64,000 nucleotides of DNA, taken from contig NZ_LT706985.1 of the NCBI RefSeq assembly GCF_900155645.1, positions 1,178,001 through 1,242,000 of the forward strand, written 5' to 3'. Every line of letters starts with the position of its first letter. Position 1 is the stretch's first letter. Source of the DNA: Vaginimicrobium propionicum. GTDB taxonomy: Bacteria; Actinomycetota; Actinomycetes; Propionibacteriales; Propionibacteriaceae. A program made the translations under genes and the position numbers. Shown piece after piece: positions 8,740-18,044 of this stretch. Below the pieces are notes generated by a model. It had not been told where the DNA came from. It made no database searches and saw only the letters and a program-made list of their open reading frames with translations.

Positions 8740-11700
8740 CTAGTGCTTCATTAAATCATGATCTGCTAGATAATCGTTGGCTGCTGTGTGGAAAATATCG
8801 GTTGGAATAATTTTTCCTTCAGATAAATCTATTTGGTTAGCCAACACATACTTCTTAAATAGGCGTTCCACCGACTCAACGAATCGCTCTGCCCAACGAC
8901 CGTTAGCACGTAAAGATGTATTCCCAACTGGTATTTGGTTATAAGTTTGGGCAACTATTTGACTAACTTCGCCCACGTCGAAGCTGTATTTTGGCTGGAG
9001 CCGAAGTTTAACAATTTGTGCGATTTCTTCAGCACTGTAGTCGGGGAATTCAATCGTTCCGGTAATTCTGGACGTGAGCCCTGGGTTAATTTTCAGAAAA
9101 TCAGCCATTTCATTCGTATAGCCAGCAAATATGGCCACAAATTTATCGGACTGCTCGGCCATCGCGTCCATCAAAACCTCTACCGCTTCACCACCAAAAT
9201 CGTGAGCCCCCGAGTTTAGGCCTCTACTGAGTTGATAAGCCTCGTCTACAAATAGGACTCCACCAAGTGATTCTTTAAGAACAAGTTTTGTCTGCGCTTC
9301 AGTTTGGCCAAGATACTGACCCACCAAGTCGGATCGAGTAACTCTTTTAACGGTCGCTTTTTGTAGAATATCCAGGTTATAGAACAGCTCCGCAATCAAC
9401 TTAGCGACCGTAGTTTTACCGGTACCAGGGTTACCCGTAAATATCATGTGATAAGCCGGACGCTTACCGGTACTGGTTTGTTCAAATTCTTTGTCATATT
9501 TCGCTTCAGCAAGCAAGTTATGCACGAATTCTTTAACTGGCGCCAAGCCGACCAACGAATCTAGCTTTGTCATAATCTGGTCAACGCGAGCTTGTTTGAT
9601 ATCCAAGTCACCACCGGAAACCGCGTAGATATCTGCTGTGGTGATGGTTTGGACGTCGTCGCTACCCTCGTCTAACACCCGTTTCTGCATGGCGTCCAGT
9701 AACGGACTGTTAAAACGCTCCCTAACCCAGCGAGCGTTAGCCGGGTCAATCGCGCGAGAATATTCTGCCGCAACCAGTTCTCGATAAAGAGTCTCGTCCT
9801 CAAGGTTATAATCTTGGTTAACCAAAGATTGATAGCCGATTTCAGCGATTTCATCACCACTATAGCTTTCGAAGGAGAATCGATTAGCAAAACGAGACTC
9901 CAAGCCATCATTTAATAGCATGACTTTCTGCAAATCCGCTTCGTAGCCAGCAAAAATCACCACTATATCGCTGCGATTATTTTCCATGAACGTCAGAATT
10001 TTGTTTAGCGCTTCAATGGCAAATTCATTGTTATTTTCTTTATAGAAACCGTAGGCCTCATCGACGAACAACACGCCACCGCGTGCCTTTTCTAAAATTG
10101 CTTCTGTGGTTTGAGGAGTGTCATGACCATTTAGAAAATCGTTGGGTTGAACCTCTACGAAACTCTCAGATTTTATGGCCCCTGCTTGAAAGAGCGCCTT
10201 ACCAAGCAATCTGGCTACCGTCGTTTTGCCAGTGCCTGGTGGGCCAATAAAGAAACTATGCATCGTTGTTTCGCGGGGGCTAAGACCCTTTTCTATCCGA
10301 CGCTGATTGAATTGGACAGTGCGCAAAAATGATCTTATTTGCTCTTTGACTTTAGCCAACCCAATAAGTTCATTAATCTCGCTCAAAGCATCGCTATCAT
10401 CTTTTGAGGCTAGCTCATCTTGATCCCTTGAGGGCTTCGGATCTTCTGTATGGCCAGCACTTAAAGCCTGCCCTGCAACGGACACTGCTGTTTCATGCCG
10501 ATCATAGATCTCATAGAGGTCACCAACCGAATATTTTGAACGCTGTTCACCAATTACTAATCGCGGCACCAGAGAATCCGGCACAATTGTGTTTTCAATA
10601 ACAAGTTGCGAATCTGAAGTGTAAAGCTCATGATCGCTTCCAAAGAATTCAATATTCGCAATTTTGGCGTTGGCTGATTCAAGGATTATAGAGCGCTGAT
10701 TGCAATCATTCTCCAGCAGTTTCAAATTCCCTGTCGCGGTAACTTCAGCACCATTCCCCAAATTCAACTGAAACACTTCGACATCTTTAAGCATCGCACT
10801 GGAATTATCGCATATGCGCACCCAACCCAATTGGCAATTACTAGCGTCAAGCTTTGATTCACTTTCCAAATAAACCACACCAGAATAAGAATCATTAGCC
10901 TGAGCCACAACCTTAGAGTTAGTTATCGTTAACTGCGCCTGGTCGCCGCAATAAATGGCTGGATAATGGTCTTCGTCCGCCTCGTCTATTTGGTGCGAAA
11001 TTATCATATCTCGCAAATCTATTTGCGCTGATTCCCCCTTGACATTAATGACGTTACCGTAGACTTTATTTTCTAGAGTAAATCCTGACAACTTAATGGA
11101 TTTGCCTGACTGAACCCATATCCCACCATGCAAAATGGTCGATTCTGGATTGGAGTGGGAGATGACGTCGTTATTTAACGAAAAACAGCCATCGCCCGGC
11201 AGAAAGTAGTCACCTTCTTCAGCTAACACCAGCGTGTCCTGAGACCTCAACTGTGGCGCAATCACTTCTTCGAATCTGTTGGCATCATCGAGTCGCCAAA
11301 TAATTTGTTTTGGCTCCTGCGCTTTGCGAGCTAATTCATCCGCGTCGTACACCTGAACCGACCCTGGCGGAGCCTGAACTTTAGCATTACCGCTGGCTAC
11401 AACCTCTATTTTCCCTATCGCTAGTGAATCTACAGAATGGACGCTTAGCAAGCTTTCGCTCAAAGAAATCTTTATGGGGTTAGCGCAACCTAGACTATCA
11501 ATTTCTATACTGGATTCATCGTCAACATCAAGCGCCCACTTATTTTCTGGCGGCATCAACACTAATTTGCCACTGGCTCTGACCATAGAACCATTCGAGA
11601 TTTCCAAATACGCGATTGTGGAATGCGCGATTCGTACATTTGATTGTTGACCAATTACCCCATCTATCTTTGAGTTTTCTATAAATAATCGTGTCTTTTT

Positions 11701-12126
11701 CTCGATCACTATTGGGGCTCGACAATTTCCATCAGGATTAGCCGCATAAACTTGACAATTTCGCAACGTTACCGAACCAGATGCCGAATATATTCCTGGG
11801 TATTTCCCAGCCGGCTCGGCATTTAGTTTTACGCCGTCTAATTCAGCACCAGAATCAGATCTGCTCAGATTTAAGGCGTTGCCATACGGCGGAGCATAGA
11901 GTGAAAGATTCCCTAGAAAAATCCCACCCTTAACACTGATTCCGGTTCGTAAAATAACTTTATCTCTGGCACCATTACCAATAATTTGAATGTTACTGAG
12001 CGTAAATCCATCGGGAAAATCATAGAATCCTTCATCAAGAAAGATTTGATCTTTTGGCCGAGCGAGCCTAATCGCTTCGGGGAAAGATTTCTTAAATACC
12101 CCTTGACCCACCCGGATAACAGACAC
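8740..12126 (-). CDS. Beta-helix plus double CbxX/SpoVK-type AAA+ ATPase fusion protein
   Basis: 1128 residues from a GTG with AGGAGG close upstream (12131-12139). The N-terminal half holds two similar modules (about 1-265 and 275-530). Each opens with a segment of the type FxEAI/EVI ... DQIFLDEG or DTLVLAEEGDY and continues as short strand repeats (parallel beta-helix, pectate-lyase-like). After a polar linker (530-585) come two AAA+ domains of the CbbX/CfxQ/SpoVK/EccA family. The first has Walker A GPPGTGKT (628-635) and Walker B VLFVDEA (685-691). The second has GNPGTGKT (898-905) and VLFVDEA (957-963). Both are intact, with FAGY sensor-1 regions and SRF/SRI arginine-finger-like segments. 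There is no signal peptide or membrane helix, so it is cytoplasmic. AAA partners in this family remodel protein complexes (Rubisco activase CbbX, type VII EccA); the client here is unknown. Confidence 0.85.
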   Translation of the reverse strand: MSVIRVGQGVFKKSFPEAIRLARPKDQIFLDEGFYDFPDGFTLSNIQIIGNGARDKVILRTGISVKGGIFLGNLSLYAPPYGNALNLSRSDSGAELDGVKLNAEPAGKYPGIYSASGSVTLRNCQVYAANPDGNCRAPIVIEKKTRLFIENSKIDGVIGQQSNVRIAHSTIAYLEISNGSMVRASGKLVLMPPENKWALDVDDESSIEIDSLGCANPIKISLSESLLSVHSVDSLAIGKIEVVASGNAKVQAPPGSVQVYDADELARKAQEPKQIIWRLDDANRFEEVIAPQLRSQDTLVLAEEGDYFLPGDGCFSLNNDVISHSNPESTILHGGIWVQSGKSIKLSGFTLENKVYGNVINVKGESAQIDLRDMIISHQIDEADEDHYPAIYCGDQAQLTITNSKVVAQANDSYSGVVYLESESKLDASNCQLGWVRICDNSSAMLKDVEVFQLNLGNGAEVTATGNLKLLENDCNQRSIILESANAKIANIEFFGSDHELYTSDSQLVIENTIVPDSLVPRLVIGEQRSKYSVGDLYEIYDRHETAVSVAGQALSAGHTEDPKPSRDQDELASKDDSDALSEINELIGLAKVKEQIRSFLRTVQFNQRRIEKGLSPRETTMHSFFIGPPGTGKTTVARLLGKALFQAGAIKSESFVEVQPNDFLNGHDTPQTTEAILEKARGGVLFVDEAYGFYKENNNEFAIEALNKILTFMENNRSDIVVIFAGYEADLQKVMLLNDGLESRFANRFSFESYSGDEIAEIGYQSLVNQDYNLEDETLYRELVAAEYSRAIDPANARWVRERFNSPLLDAMQKRVLDEGSDDVQTITTADIYAVSGGDLDIKQARVDQIMTKLDSLVGLAPVKEFVHNLLAEAKYDKEFEQTSTGKRPAYHMIFTGNPGTGKTTVAKLIAELFYNLDILQKATVKRVTRSDLVGQYLGQTEAQTKLVLKESLGGVLFVDEAYQLSRGLNSGAHDFGGEAVEVLMDAMAEQSDKFVAIFAGYTNEMADFLKINPGLTSRITGTIEFPDYSAEEIAQIVKLRLQPKYSFDVGEVSQIVAQTYNQIPVGNTSLRANGRWAERFVESVERLFKKYVLANQIDLSEGKIIPTDIFHTAANDYLADHDLMKH

Positions 12127-12261
12127 CTAATTTCCTCCTCAAGATCGTTGTGATGGCTGGTCATCGCCAGCTTACATTATTTCATTTACCGCTTAACTGA
12201 CGCTTTGACCTAAGACAGTGGCACTCGCCTAAGCAGCAATAGAACCGCTAATGTTGGTCAG

Positions 12262-13176
12262 GTGTTGATGATCGCGTTTTCCACTAGACGCTCGCTAATA
12301 ACACCCGCACTAGAGCAGCCCACGCCCTCACGCCCGCTTTGGCAGGCAGGCCATCGCGATCACCAAATCGTTAAACAAATTGAGTTAGCAATTAAAACTT
12401 GCCCAACTGCTACTAACCATCTACGCGCTACCCAGCGAGTCTATTTCTTAACAGTTGATTTAACCGATGTGGAACAGGCCAGCACACTTACTCGCTGGGG
12501 TAAGGAATCGAGCGCCCTTCTGCTTGCTGGGGCAAAAATTCTCGACCCAGCCGGTTTTGACATCAACGACCCGAAAGCTGAAGTGCCGGTGTTGGCCGAG
12601 CGTCTGGAACGGGCTGAACGTTGGCGCACTTTCCTGCGCACCAAAGGCGTCTCGGGCCCTATTCCAAAGCCAGTACGCTGCCTGGACGAAACCATGCTTC
12701 AAGATGAACAAATCGTAGGGTTAAGAATGGTCACCCTAGCATTAGTAGCTTTCGGAGCGTATGCAGCCAGTGAACACTCTCAACTGCCAGACCCAGATAT
12801 TTTCCCGCGCGCTAAAGCAGCTATGACTAACCGAGAAGCCGAACGTTACCCCGCCAGAAACAATGCCCAAGAAAGTGCCGAATGTCTCAAAGAATTAGCT
12901 TGGGCTACCAAACGAGCTCACTTAGATTGGCCTAGCCGCCCTGGCGATTTACTAGAGATCGTCGGCCAAATTCTGACCCGCGATGAAAATAGTTTTATTG
13001 CAGAAACCAAACTCCGCCCTGCAGAAGAACTATTAGATGAACACGAACGTATGAGTCAGCTAACTGCCGCCATAGCTACCACGGCGAAAATTAACCCTGA
13101 AGTAGTTAAAGCCCGAACTAAAACTATGGCATGGCTGACCGATCGTTCCCGCTCTTGGGACGAGGTCATCGACTAA
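12262..13176 (+). CDS. Unrecognised protein, 304 aa
   Basis: An open frame from a GTG at 12262 (an in-frame ATG at 12268 is an alternative). I do not recognise the family. It is mostly helical and soluble in appearance, with alternating charged residues and one hydrophobic helix (GLRMVTLALVAFGAYAA, about 152-168) amphipathic enough to be buried. A weak resemblance to DUF4272-like proteins (charged helix, Leu/Ala-rich helix, then a WATKRAHLDWPSRPGD segment) is not good enough to assign. It ends 11 bp before the convergent murJ stop. Composition matches its neighbours. Confidence 0.6.
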   Translation: MLMIAFSTRRSLITPALEQPTPSRPLWQAGHRDHQIVKQIELAIKTCPTATNHLRATQRVYFLTVDLTDVEQASTLTRWGKESSALLLAGAKILDPAGFDINDPKAEVPVLAERLERAERWRTFLRTKGVSGPIPKPVRCLDETMLQDEQIVGLRMVTLALVAFGAYAASEHSQLPDPDIFPRAKAAMTNREAERYPARNNAQESAECLKELAWATKRAHLDWPSRPGDLLEIVGQILTRDENSFIAETKLRPAEELLDEHERMSQLTAAIATTAKINPEVVKARTKTMAWLTDRSRSWDEVID

Positions 13177-13187
13177 CAGCTATGCTC

Positions 13188-14828
13188 TCAGCGTCTCAGC
13201 AGTTTTGCGGCAACTGGGCGTAGCAGATCAAAGAATTCGCGGATCCGCATCAGCTTGGCGAAAACTGTAAAGACGATCAGGAAAGCTATGAATCCGGCCA
13301 CCAAAGCGCACACCTGCCATAGCCATGCCCCGCCGAATAGCAGCGTCACATGAGCCGCGAAGTAGGCAGCAACCCCGCTGATAACGGACGCAATCCCCAG
13401 GCGAACATATAGCCGCAGCGTCGTATTGAGATTGAGTCGCCCCAATTGCTTTCTAGCCACCAAAGCAAACCCGAGAGCGGCTACCGCATAGGCCAGCGAC
13501 TGCCCCACCGCTACCGCGAAAACACCATAACGGGGGTCAAGCAGAACCAACGCGGCACCGGCGATAACAAGCTGAATAGAAGTAATGACAATTTGAAAAC
13601 CGAAGTTCAGCTTGCCTTGCTCGGAAGCGAAACAATAACGCTGCTGAAGTGTTTGAATTGCCATTGGCACTAGCCCGACGCACATGGCAACCAAGACCGG
13701 AGCCAAAGCGTTCAGCTCTGCCGCAGAGTTGCCAGGGAAAATCACTTTGACCAGCGGCCGAGTCAACACAATGATTCCAACACTTGCCGGAATTAAAAAG
13801 ACTGCTGGCAGTTCCAACCCTTGTTTTACTAGCCGACGCATTCTTTTGCGGTCATTGGCTTGCCAAGCTCTAGTCATAGGCGGGAAAAGGGCTGTGATAA
13901 CGCTAATCGCAATAATCGACTGCGGCAACATGAAAATTAAGAAAGCATAGTTCATCACGTTATTGCCCGCGACAAATCCCTCAATACCCATCTCGCCAGC
14001 TTTAGTGGGCATATTGGAGGTAATAGCCAAAATAGCTAGGCCGCCGATAGTTGACACCAGCAGTGCCATAAAAGTCCAGAAAGTGTATTTCGACAGGTGA
14101 GCGAACTCTTTACGCGGGAAACCCCAACGTGGCCGCCAGGTGAAGCCGTCCTTAATCAGTGGAGGGATAAGAATGACCCCTTGAGCGATAATACCTAGCG
14201 TGGCAGTCCCGGCGAAGAGCCAAATCATCGCCGCACTCCACCCAACGGGGGTATCAGCTACCCCAAATATAGCCATGAAAGCTGCTAACCCGGCTATCGT
14301 GACAATGTTATTAACTGCTGGTGACCACATTGGCGCGGCATAAGACCCACGCGCATTGAGTACCTGACTGAGTACTGTGTATAGCCCATAAAAGAACACT
14401 TGCGGTAGGCAGATGAAAGCGAAGGTTACACCAAGTTGTTGAGCCTCGGAGCTTAGGCGCAACAACTTAAAAAGTATTGGGGTAGCTGCCGTCACCGCCA
14501 CGGTCACCACCGCCAGCAGCACGAGAGCTACTGTTATCAGCTTGTCGATATACTCTTTCGAATCAGCACGCCTAGCAGCTTTGGCTATCTGCGGGACGAT
14601 TACCGGCTCCAGCAACCCTCCAGAAATCAGCAAATAAATATAGTTTGGCAACTGGTTAGCACCATTAAACGCATCACCAACTACACCCATGCCGATTGCG
14701 GCGCCCGTCATCGAGGTACGAACCAATCCCAGCACCCTACTTACTAGGGTGCCAGACGCCATCAGCGCACTATTTCGCCCAACGCTGTGACGCTCCGAGC
14801 CGTCCGCCTCGGACGAGAAACCGGACAC
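13188..14828 (-). CDS. murJ: Lipid II flippase MurJ (MviN)
   Basis: 546 residues. After a short polar N-terminus the sequence GTLVSRVLGLVRTSMTGAAIG matches the MviN family opening, then about 14 hydrophobic helices run through to residue 530. MurJ flips lipid-linked peptidoglycan precursor across the membrane and so feeds PonA2-type enzymes. Mycobacterial MviN carries an added C-terminal pseudokinase region; this copy stops after the transmembrane core. It starts three bases after the lysC stop on the same strand, so the two probably share a transcript. Confidence 0.9.
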   Translation of the reverse strand: MSGFSSEADGSERHSVGRNSALMASGTLVSRVLGLVRTSMTGAAIGMGVVGDAFNGANQLPNYIYLLISGGLLEPVIVPQIAKAARRADSKEYIDKLITVALVLLAVVTVAVTAATPILFKLLRLSSEAQQLGVTFAFICLPQVFFYGLYTVLSQVLNARGSYAAPMWSPAVNNIVTIAGLAAFMAIFGVADTPVGWSAAMIWLFAGTATLGIIAQGVILIPPLIKDGFTWRPRWGFPRKEFAHLSKYTFWTFMALLVSTIGGLAILAITSNMPTKAGEMGIEGFVAGNNVMNYAFLIFMLPQSIIAISVITALFPPMTRAWQANDRKRMRRLVKQGLELPAVFLIPASVGIIVLTRPLVKVIFPGNSAAELNALAPVLVAMCVGLVPMAIQTLQQRYCFASEQGKLNFGFQIVITSIQLVIAGAALVLLDPRYGVFAVAVGQSLAYAVAALGFALVARKQLGRLNLNTTLRLYVRLGIASVISGVAAYFAAHVTLLFGGAWLWQVCALVAGFIAFLIVFTVFAKLMRIREFFDLLRPVAAKLLRR

Positions 14829-14831
14829 TAG

Positions 14832-16157
14832 CTACCGTCCGGTCCCGGCATAGACGATGGCCTCCGATTCAGCATCTAAATCGAAAGCCGAGTGAGCTGC
14901 CCTGACCGCTTCATCAACCTGGTCAATGTCGACGACAACCGAGATACGAATCTCAGACGTAGAAATCATCTGAATGTTAATTTCTTGTTCAGCAAGGGAC
15001 TTAAAGAATTTCGCTGTCACACCAGGGTTGGAACGCATCCCCACCCCGATAATTGAAACTTTGCCAACCTGATCTTCATAATGCAGTTCAGCGAAACCAA
15101 TCTCATCTTGGGCGGCTCGCAAAGCTGAGAGCGCTGCTTTGGCGTCCGAACTTGGCAGGGTGAAGGTCACATCTGTAGTGCCAGTAGCCACCTCGGAGAC
15201 ATTTTGGACGATCATATCGATATTGATGTCTGCCGCAGCAACAATCGAGAAAATTAGCGCGGCTCGCCCAATTTTGTCCGGCACCCCCGTAACAGTAATT
15301 TTGCCTTCGCTGCGGTCATGAGCAATGCCGCTAATCAACACTTGTTCCATACGTTTTACCTCTGCTTCGGTCAAGTTACCGTCTTCAACAGACCCGCGCA
15401 CCAAAGTGCCCGGCTTATTAGTGAAAGAGCTACGCACATGGATAGCAACATTCTCGCGCCGCGCATATTCTACGCAACGCAAATGCAACACTTTGGCTCC
15501 ATTCGCTGCCATCTCCAGCATTTCTTCATAAGTAATTTCGTCGATTTTCCTGGCACCCCTGACGATTCTCGGGTCAGCAGTAAACACCCCGTCAACATCG
15601 GTGTAAATCTCGCAAACGCTAGCACCTAGGGCTGCCGCTAATGCAACCGCTGTCGTGTCGGAGGCGCCGCGGCCTAGAGTGGTGATGTCTTTAGTTGTTC
15701 GACTAACCCCTTGGAAACCAGCGACGATAACCACTTCTCCGTTTTCTAGTGATTCCGCCACCCGCTTCGGGGTGATGTCAAGAATTCTGGCGTCGCCATG
15801 TTTAGCAGTGGTGATCACCCCGGCTTGGGAGCCGGTGTAACTTAACGCCTGAATCCCTAAATCATTCAACGCCATCGCTAATAACGCCGCTGACTGCCTC
15901 TCACCCGTAGTCAGCAGCATATCTAGCTCTCGTGGGCGAGGCTGGGGGCTGACCTGAAGGGCTAAATCCATTAGGTCGTCAGTAGTGTCACCCATAGCGG
16001 AAATGACAATTACCAACTGTTTACCACTACGTTTTTGCTCCGCGATACGGCGGGCAACCCGCTTTATCGACGTGGCGTCCGCGACAGACGAGCCGCCAAA
16101 CTTTGCGACGACCCGATTTGCCACGATAGGCACGCCAGTCTTTGAATCGTTGCTCAT
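14832..16157 (-). CDS. lysC: Aspartokinase
   Basis: 441 residues from the ATG at 16157, preceded by GAAGGAG; a longer frame to 16202 lacks a ribosome site. The kinase domain opens with [12 protein letters not shown], and the aspartate-binding and catalytic region includes [32 protein letters not shown] and [15 protein letters not shown]. Two ACT domains follow (one from [13 protein letters not shown], one from [14 protein letters not shown] with [14 protein letters not shown]), the usual sites of lysine/threonine feedback. It phosphorylates aspartate in the first step to lysine, threonine, methionine and diaminopimelate. The asd gene that often follows in actinobacteria is not here; murJ takes its place. 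Confidence 0.93.
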   Translation of the reverse strand: MSNDSKTGVPIVANRVVAKFGGSSVADATSIKRVARRIAEQKRSGKQLVIVISAMGDTTDDLMDLALQVSPQPRPRELDMLLTTGERQSAALLAMALNDLGIQALSYTGSQAGVITTAKHGDARILDITPKRVAESLENGEVVIVAGFQGVSRTTKDITTLGRGASDTTAVALAAALGASVCEIYTDVDGVFTADPRIVRGARKIDEITYEEMLEMAANGAKVLHLRCVEYARRENVAIHVRSSFTNKPGTLVRGSVEDGNLTEAEVKRMEQVLISGIAHDRSEGKITVTGVPDKIGRAALIFSIVAAADINIDMIVQNVSEVATGTTDVTFTLPSSDAKAALSALRAAQDEIGFAELHYEDQVGKVSIIGVGMRSNPGVTAKFFKSLAEQEINIQMISTSEIRISVVVDIDQVDEAVRAAHSAFDLDAESEAIVYAGTGR

Positions 16158-16246
16158 ATCAGTTTGCTCCTTCGTCGCGCTAACTCTATCGTCCACGTTC
16201 AAAGCCTTGTTAACTGACCAAATCCGGCCAACTACTCTTATATATT

Positions 16247-17281
16247 ATGTTCGCTACTTTGCCTAAGGTTTCCCTGCACGACCACCTAGACGGCGGTTTA
16301 CGCCCAACAAGTATTCCTGAATTAGCCGCTATGACAGGCCATGAACTGCCAGCCGAACCTAATGAACTAGCTCAGTGGTTTTGCCGCCAAGCCGATTCAG
16401 GCGATTTGAAAACCTATCTGACTACCTTTGATCAAACTGTGGCTTGTATGCAAACCCCCACCCAACTGCGTCGCGTAGCTCGCGAATGGGTACTAGATGC
16501 TGTAGACGATTATTGCGTTATAGCGGAAGCTCGCTGGGCGCCCTCTCAACACCAGAGGCTCGGGATGTCCTTGTCGCAAGCGGTTGGCGCAGTTGCCGAA
16601 GGTTTAGACGACGGCATGCGTCAGGCCGCAAAAGCTGGACGTCCAATCATCGCTAGACAAATTCTGTGCGTCATGCGTCAAGAAGAGCGATCACTAGAAA
16701 TAGCCCAATTGGCTATCGACCATCAAAATGATTTGGTAGTCGGCTTGGATCTGGCGGGTCCAGAACGCGGTTTTCCAGCAGCCCAACACGCCAGAGCTTT
16801 CCAGCTAGCCTATGACGCTGGTTTGCCGATCACTATTCACGCCGGCGAAGAGGATGGGGTTAGTTCTATTCGTCAAGCACTGGAAAGCCATGCCAGACGA
16901 ATTGGCCATGGGGTGCGCCTTATCGACGACATCGCCAACGAACTTGGGTCGGTAGCCAGTGACATTATGGAAAGACAACTTGCGCTTGAGGTTTGTCCCT
17001 CATCGAATTTACAAACTGGCGCCGCAAAATCGATGGCTACCCACCCTATTGCTCGCCTAGTCAGCGAGGGTTTTAATGTAACTATCAACCCAGATAATAG
17101 ATTGCAGTCAGCAACGACAGTCACTGGCGAATATCAGCGAGTCAAGGATGCTTTCAGTTTCTCCACAACACAGTTTGAAAAATTGACCATAGCCAGCGCC
17201 AAGGCCGCTTTCCTGCCTGAGGACGTTATAGAGCGCGTTATTGAAACCCAAATAAAACCGGCATGGCAGGCACAGATTTAA
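16247..17281 (+). CDS. add: Adenosine deaminase
   Basis: 344 residues, divergent from lysC. Metal and catalytic residues are present: HDH (His11, His13), HAGEE (His198, catalytic Glu201), GHG (His221) and NPDN (Asp283). The last motif is DN rather than the DD of the mammalian enzyme, which is common in actinobacterial copies. The enzyme converts adenosine or deoxyadenosine to inosine in purine salvage in the cytoplasm. The start is an ATG at 16247 with no obvious ribosome site, so the message may be leaderless. The gene converges on sdhB with a 13-bp gap and no visible terminator. Confidence 0.92.
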   Translation: MFATLPKVSLHDHLDGGLRPTSIPELAAMTGHELPAEPNELAQWFCRQADSGDLKTYLTTFDQTVACMQTPTQLRRVAREWVLDAVDDYCVIAEARWAPSQHQRLGMSLSQAVGAVAEGLDDGMRQAAKAGRPIIARQILCVMRQEERSLEIAQLAIDHQNDLVVGLDLAGPERGFPAAQHARAFQLAYDAGLPITIHAGEEDGVSSIRQALESHARRIGHGVRLIDDIANELGSVASDIMERQLALEVCPSSNLQTGAAKSMATHPIARLVSEGFNVTINPDNRLQSATTVTGEYQRVKDAFSFSTTQFEKLTIASAKAAFLPEDVIERVIETQIKPAWQAQI

Positions 17282-17294
17282 CACATTAAAATTG

Positions 17295-18044
17295 TTAGTC
17301 AGCTTTCCCACGCAGGAAGGCTCTCATCCGTTCACGATTGACGGCAGCAACCGCCGTCAATGGAATACCAGCCGGACAGACCTGAACGCATTCGCCATAG
17401 CTAGAACAGGGCCCGAATGATTCGTCTAGTGTCTCGCTCATCGCTTTTGCCCGCTGGGATCGCTGCGTTTTACCTTGCGGCACCAACGCTAGGTGAGCCA
17501 ATTTGGCGCCAGCAAATAGATGCGCAGCACCATTCGGGCAAGCCGCAACACAGGCTCCACACCCTAAGCAAGCAGCGAAATCTAAAGCCAGCTCGGCGCT
17601 TTCGTGTGTTACCGGCACATCGTCAGCGTCCGGGGCGGTTCCAGCGTCAATATCGACGTAGCCACCGCTACGAATGATGTCGTCTAATTTTGTGCGGTCA
17701 ACCACTAAATCGCGGACTACTGGGAAAGCAGCAGAACGCAGCGGCTCAATTTTCAAGCTGGTAATCGCCCCGAAAGAGCGTAAATGCTGCCGACAGCTAG
17801 GGGTATTAGGCACCGGCCCGTGCGGACGGTCGTTCACCGTCACCCCGCACGCCCCGCACGCACCCTCGCGGCAATCCGACTCGAAAGCGATGGGTTCAAG
17901 ACCGGCCTCGAATAATTGTTCATTTAGCCGATCCAGTAACTCCAAGAGGCTCATTTCCTCGGTGGCGTCTGTGACAACGTAGTTCTCGAAATGGCCAGCA
18001 TCATCGGGGTTTTGCTGACGCCAAACTCTAAGCTCAACCCTCAT
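17295..18044 (-). CDS. sdhB: Succinate dehydrogenase/fumarate reductase iron-sulfur subunit
   Basis: 249 residues. The N-terminal plant-type ferredoxin domain has C58, C63, C66 and C84 for the [2Fe-2S] cluster. The C-terminal domain has CLGCGACVAACP (C159, C162, C165, C169) and CSSYGECVQVCP (C213, C219, C223) for the other clusters. Its start overlaps the sdhA stop by ATGA. It passes electrons between the flavoprotein and the membrane quinone site. Together with the single b-type membrane subunit this is the type B complex, which can work as fumarate reductase; direction cannot be told from sequence. Confidence 0.93.
   Translation of the reverse strand: MRVELRVWRQQNPDDAGHFENYVVTDATEEMSLLELLDRLNEQLFEAGLEPIAFESDCREGACGACGVTVNDRPHGPVPNTPSCRQHLRSFGAITSLKIEPLRSAAFPVVRDLVVDRTKLDDIIRSGGYVDIDAGTAPDADDVPVTHESAELALDFAACLGCGACVAACPNGAAHLFAGAKLAHLALVPQGKTQRSQRAKAMSETLDESFGPCSSYGECVQVCPAGIPLTAVAAVNRERMRAFLRGKAD

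Noticed and set aside
16247-17281. Adenosine deaminase with DN instead of DD near the metal site taken as an inactivating change
   Set aside because: The same DN is usual in actinobacterial enzymes, and the other catalytic residues are intact.
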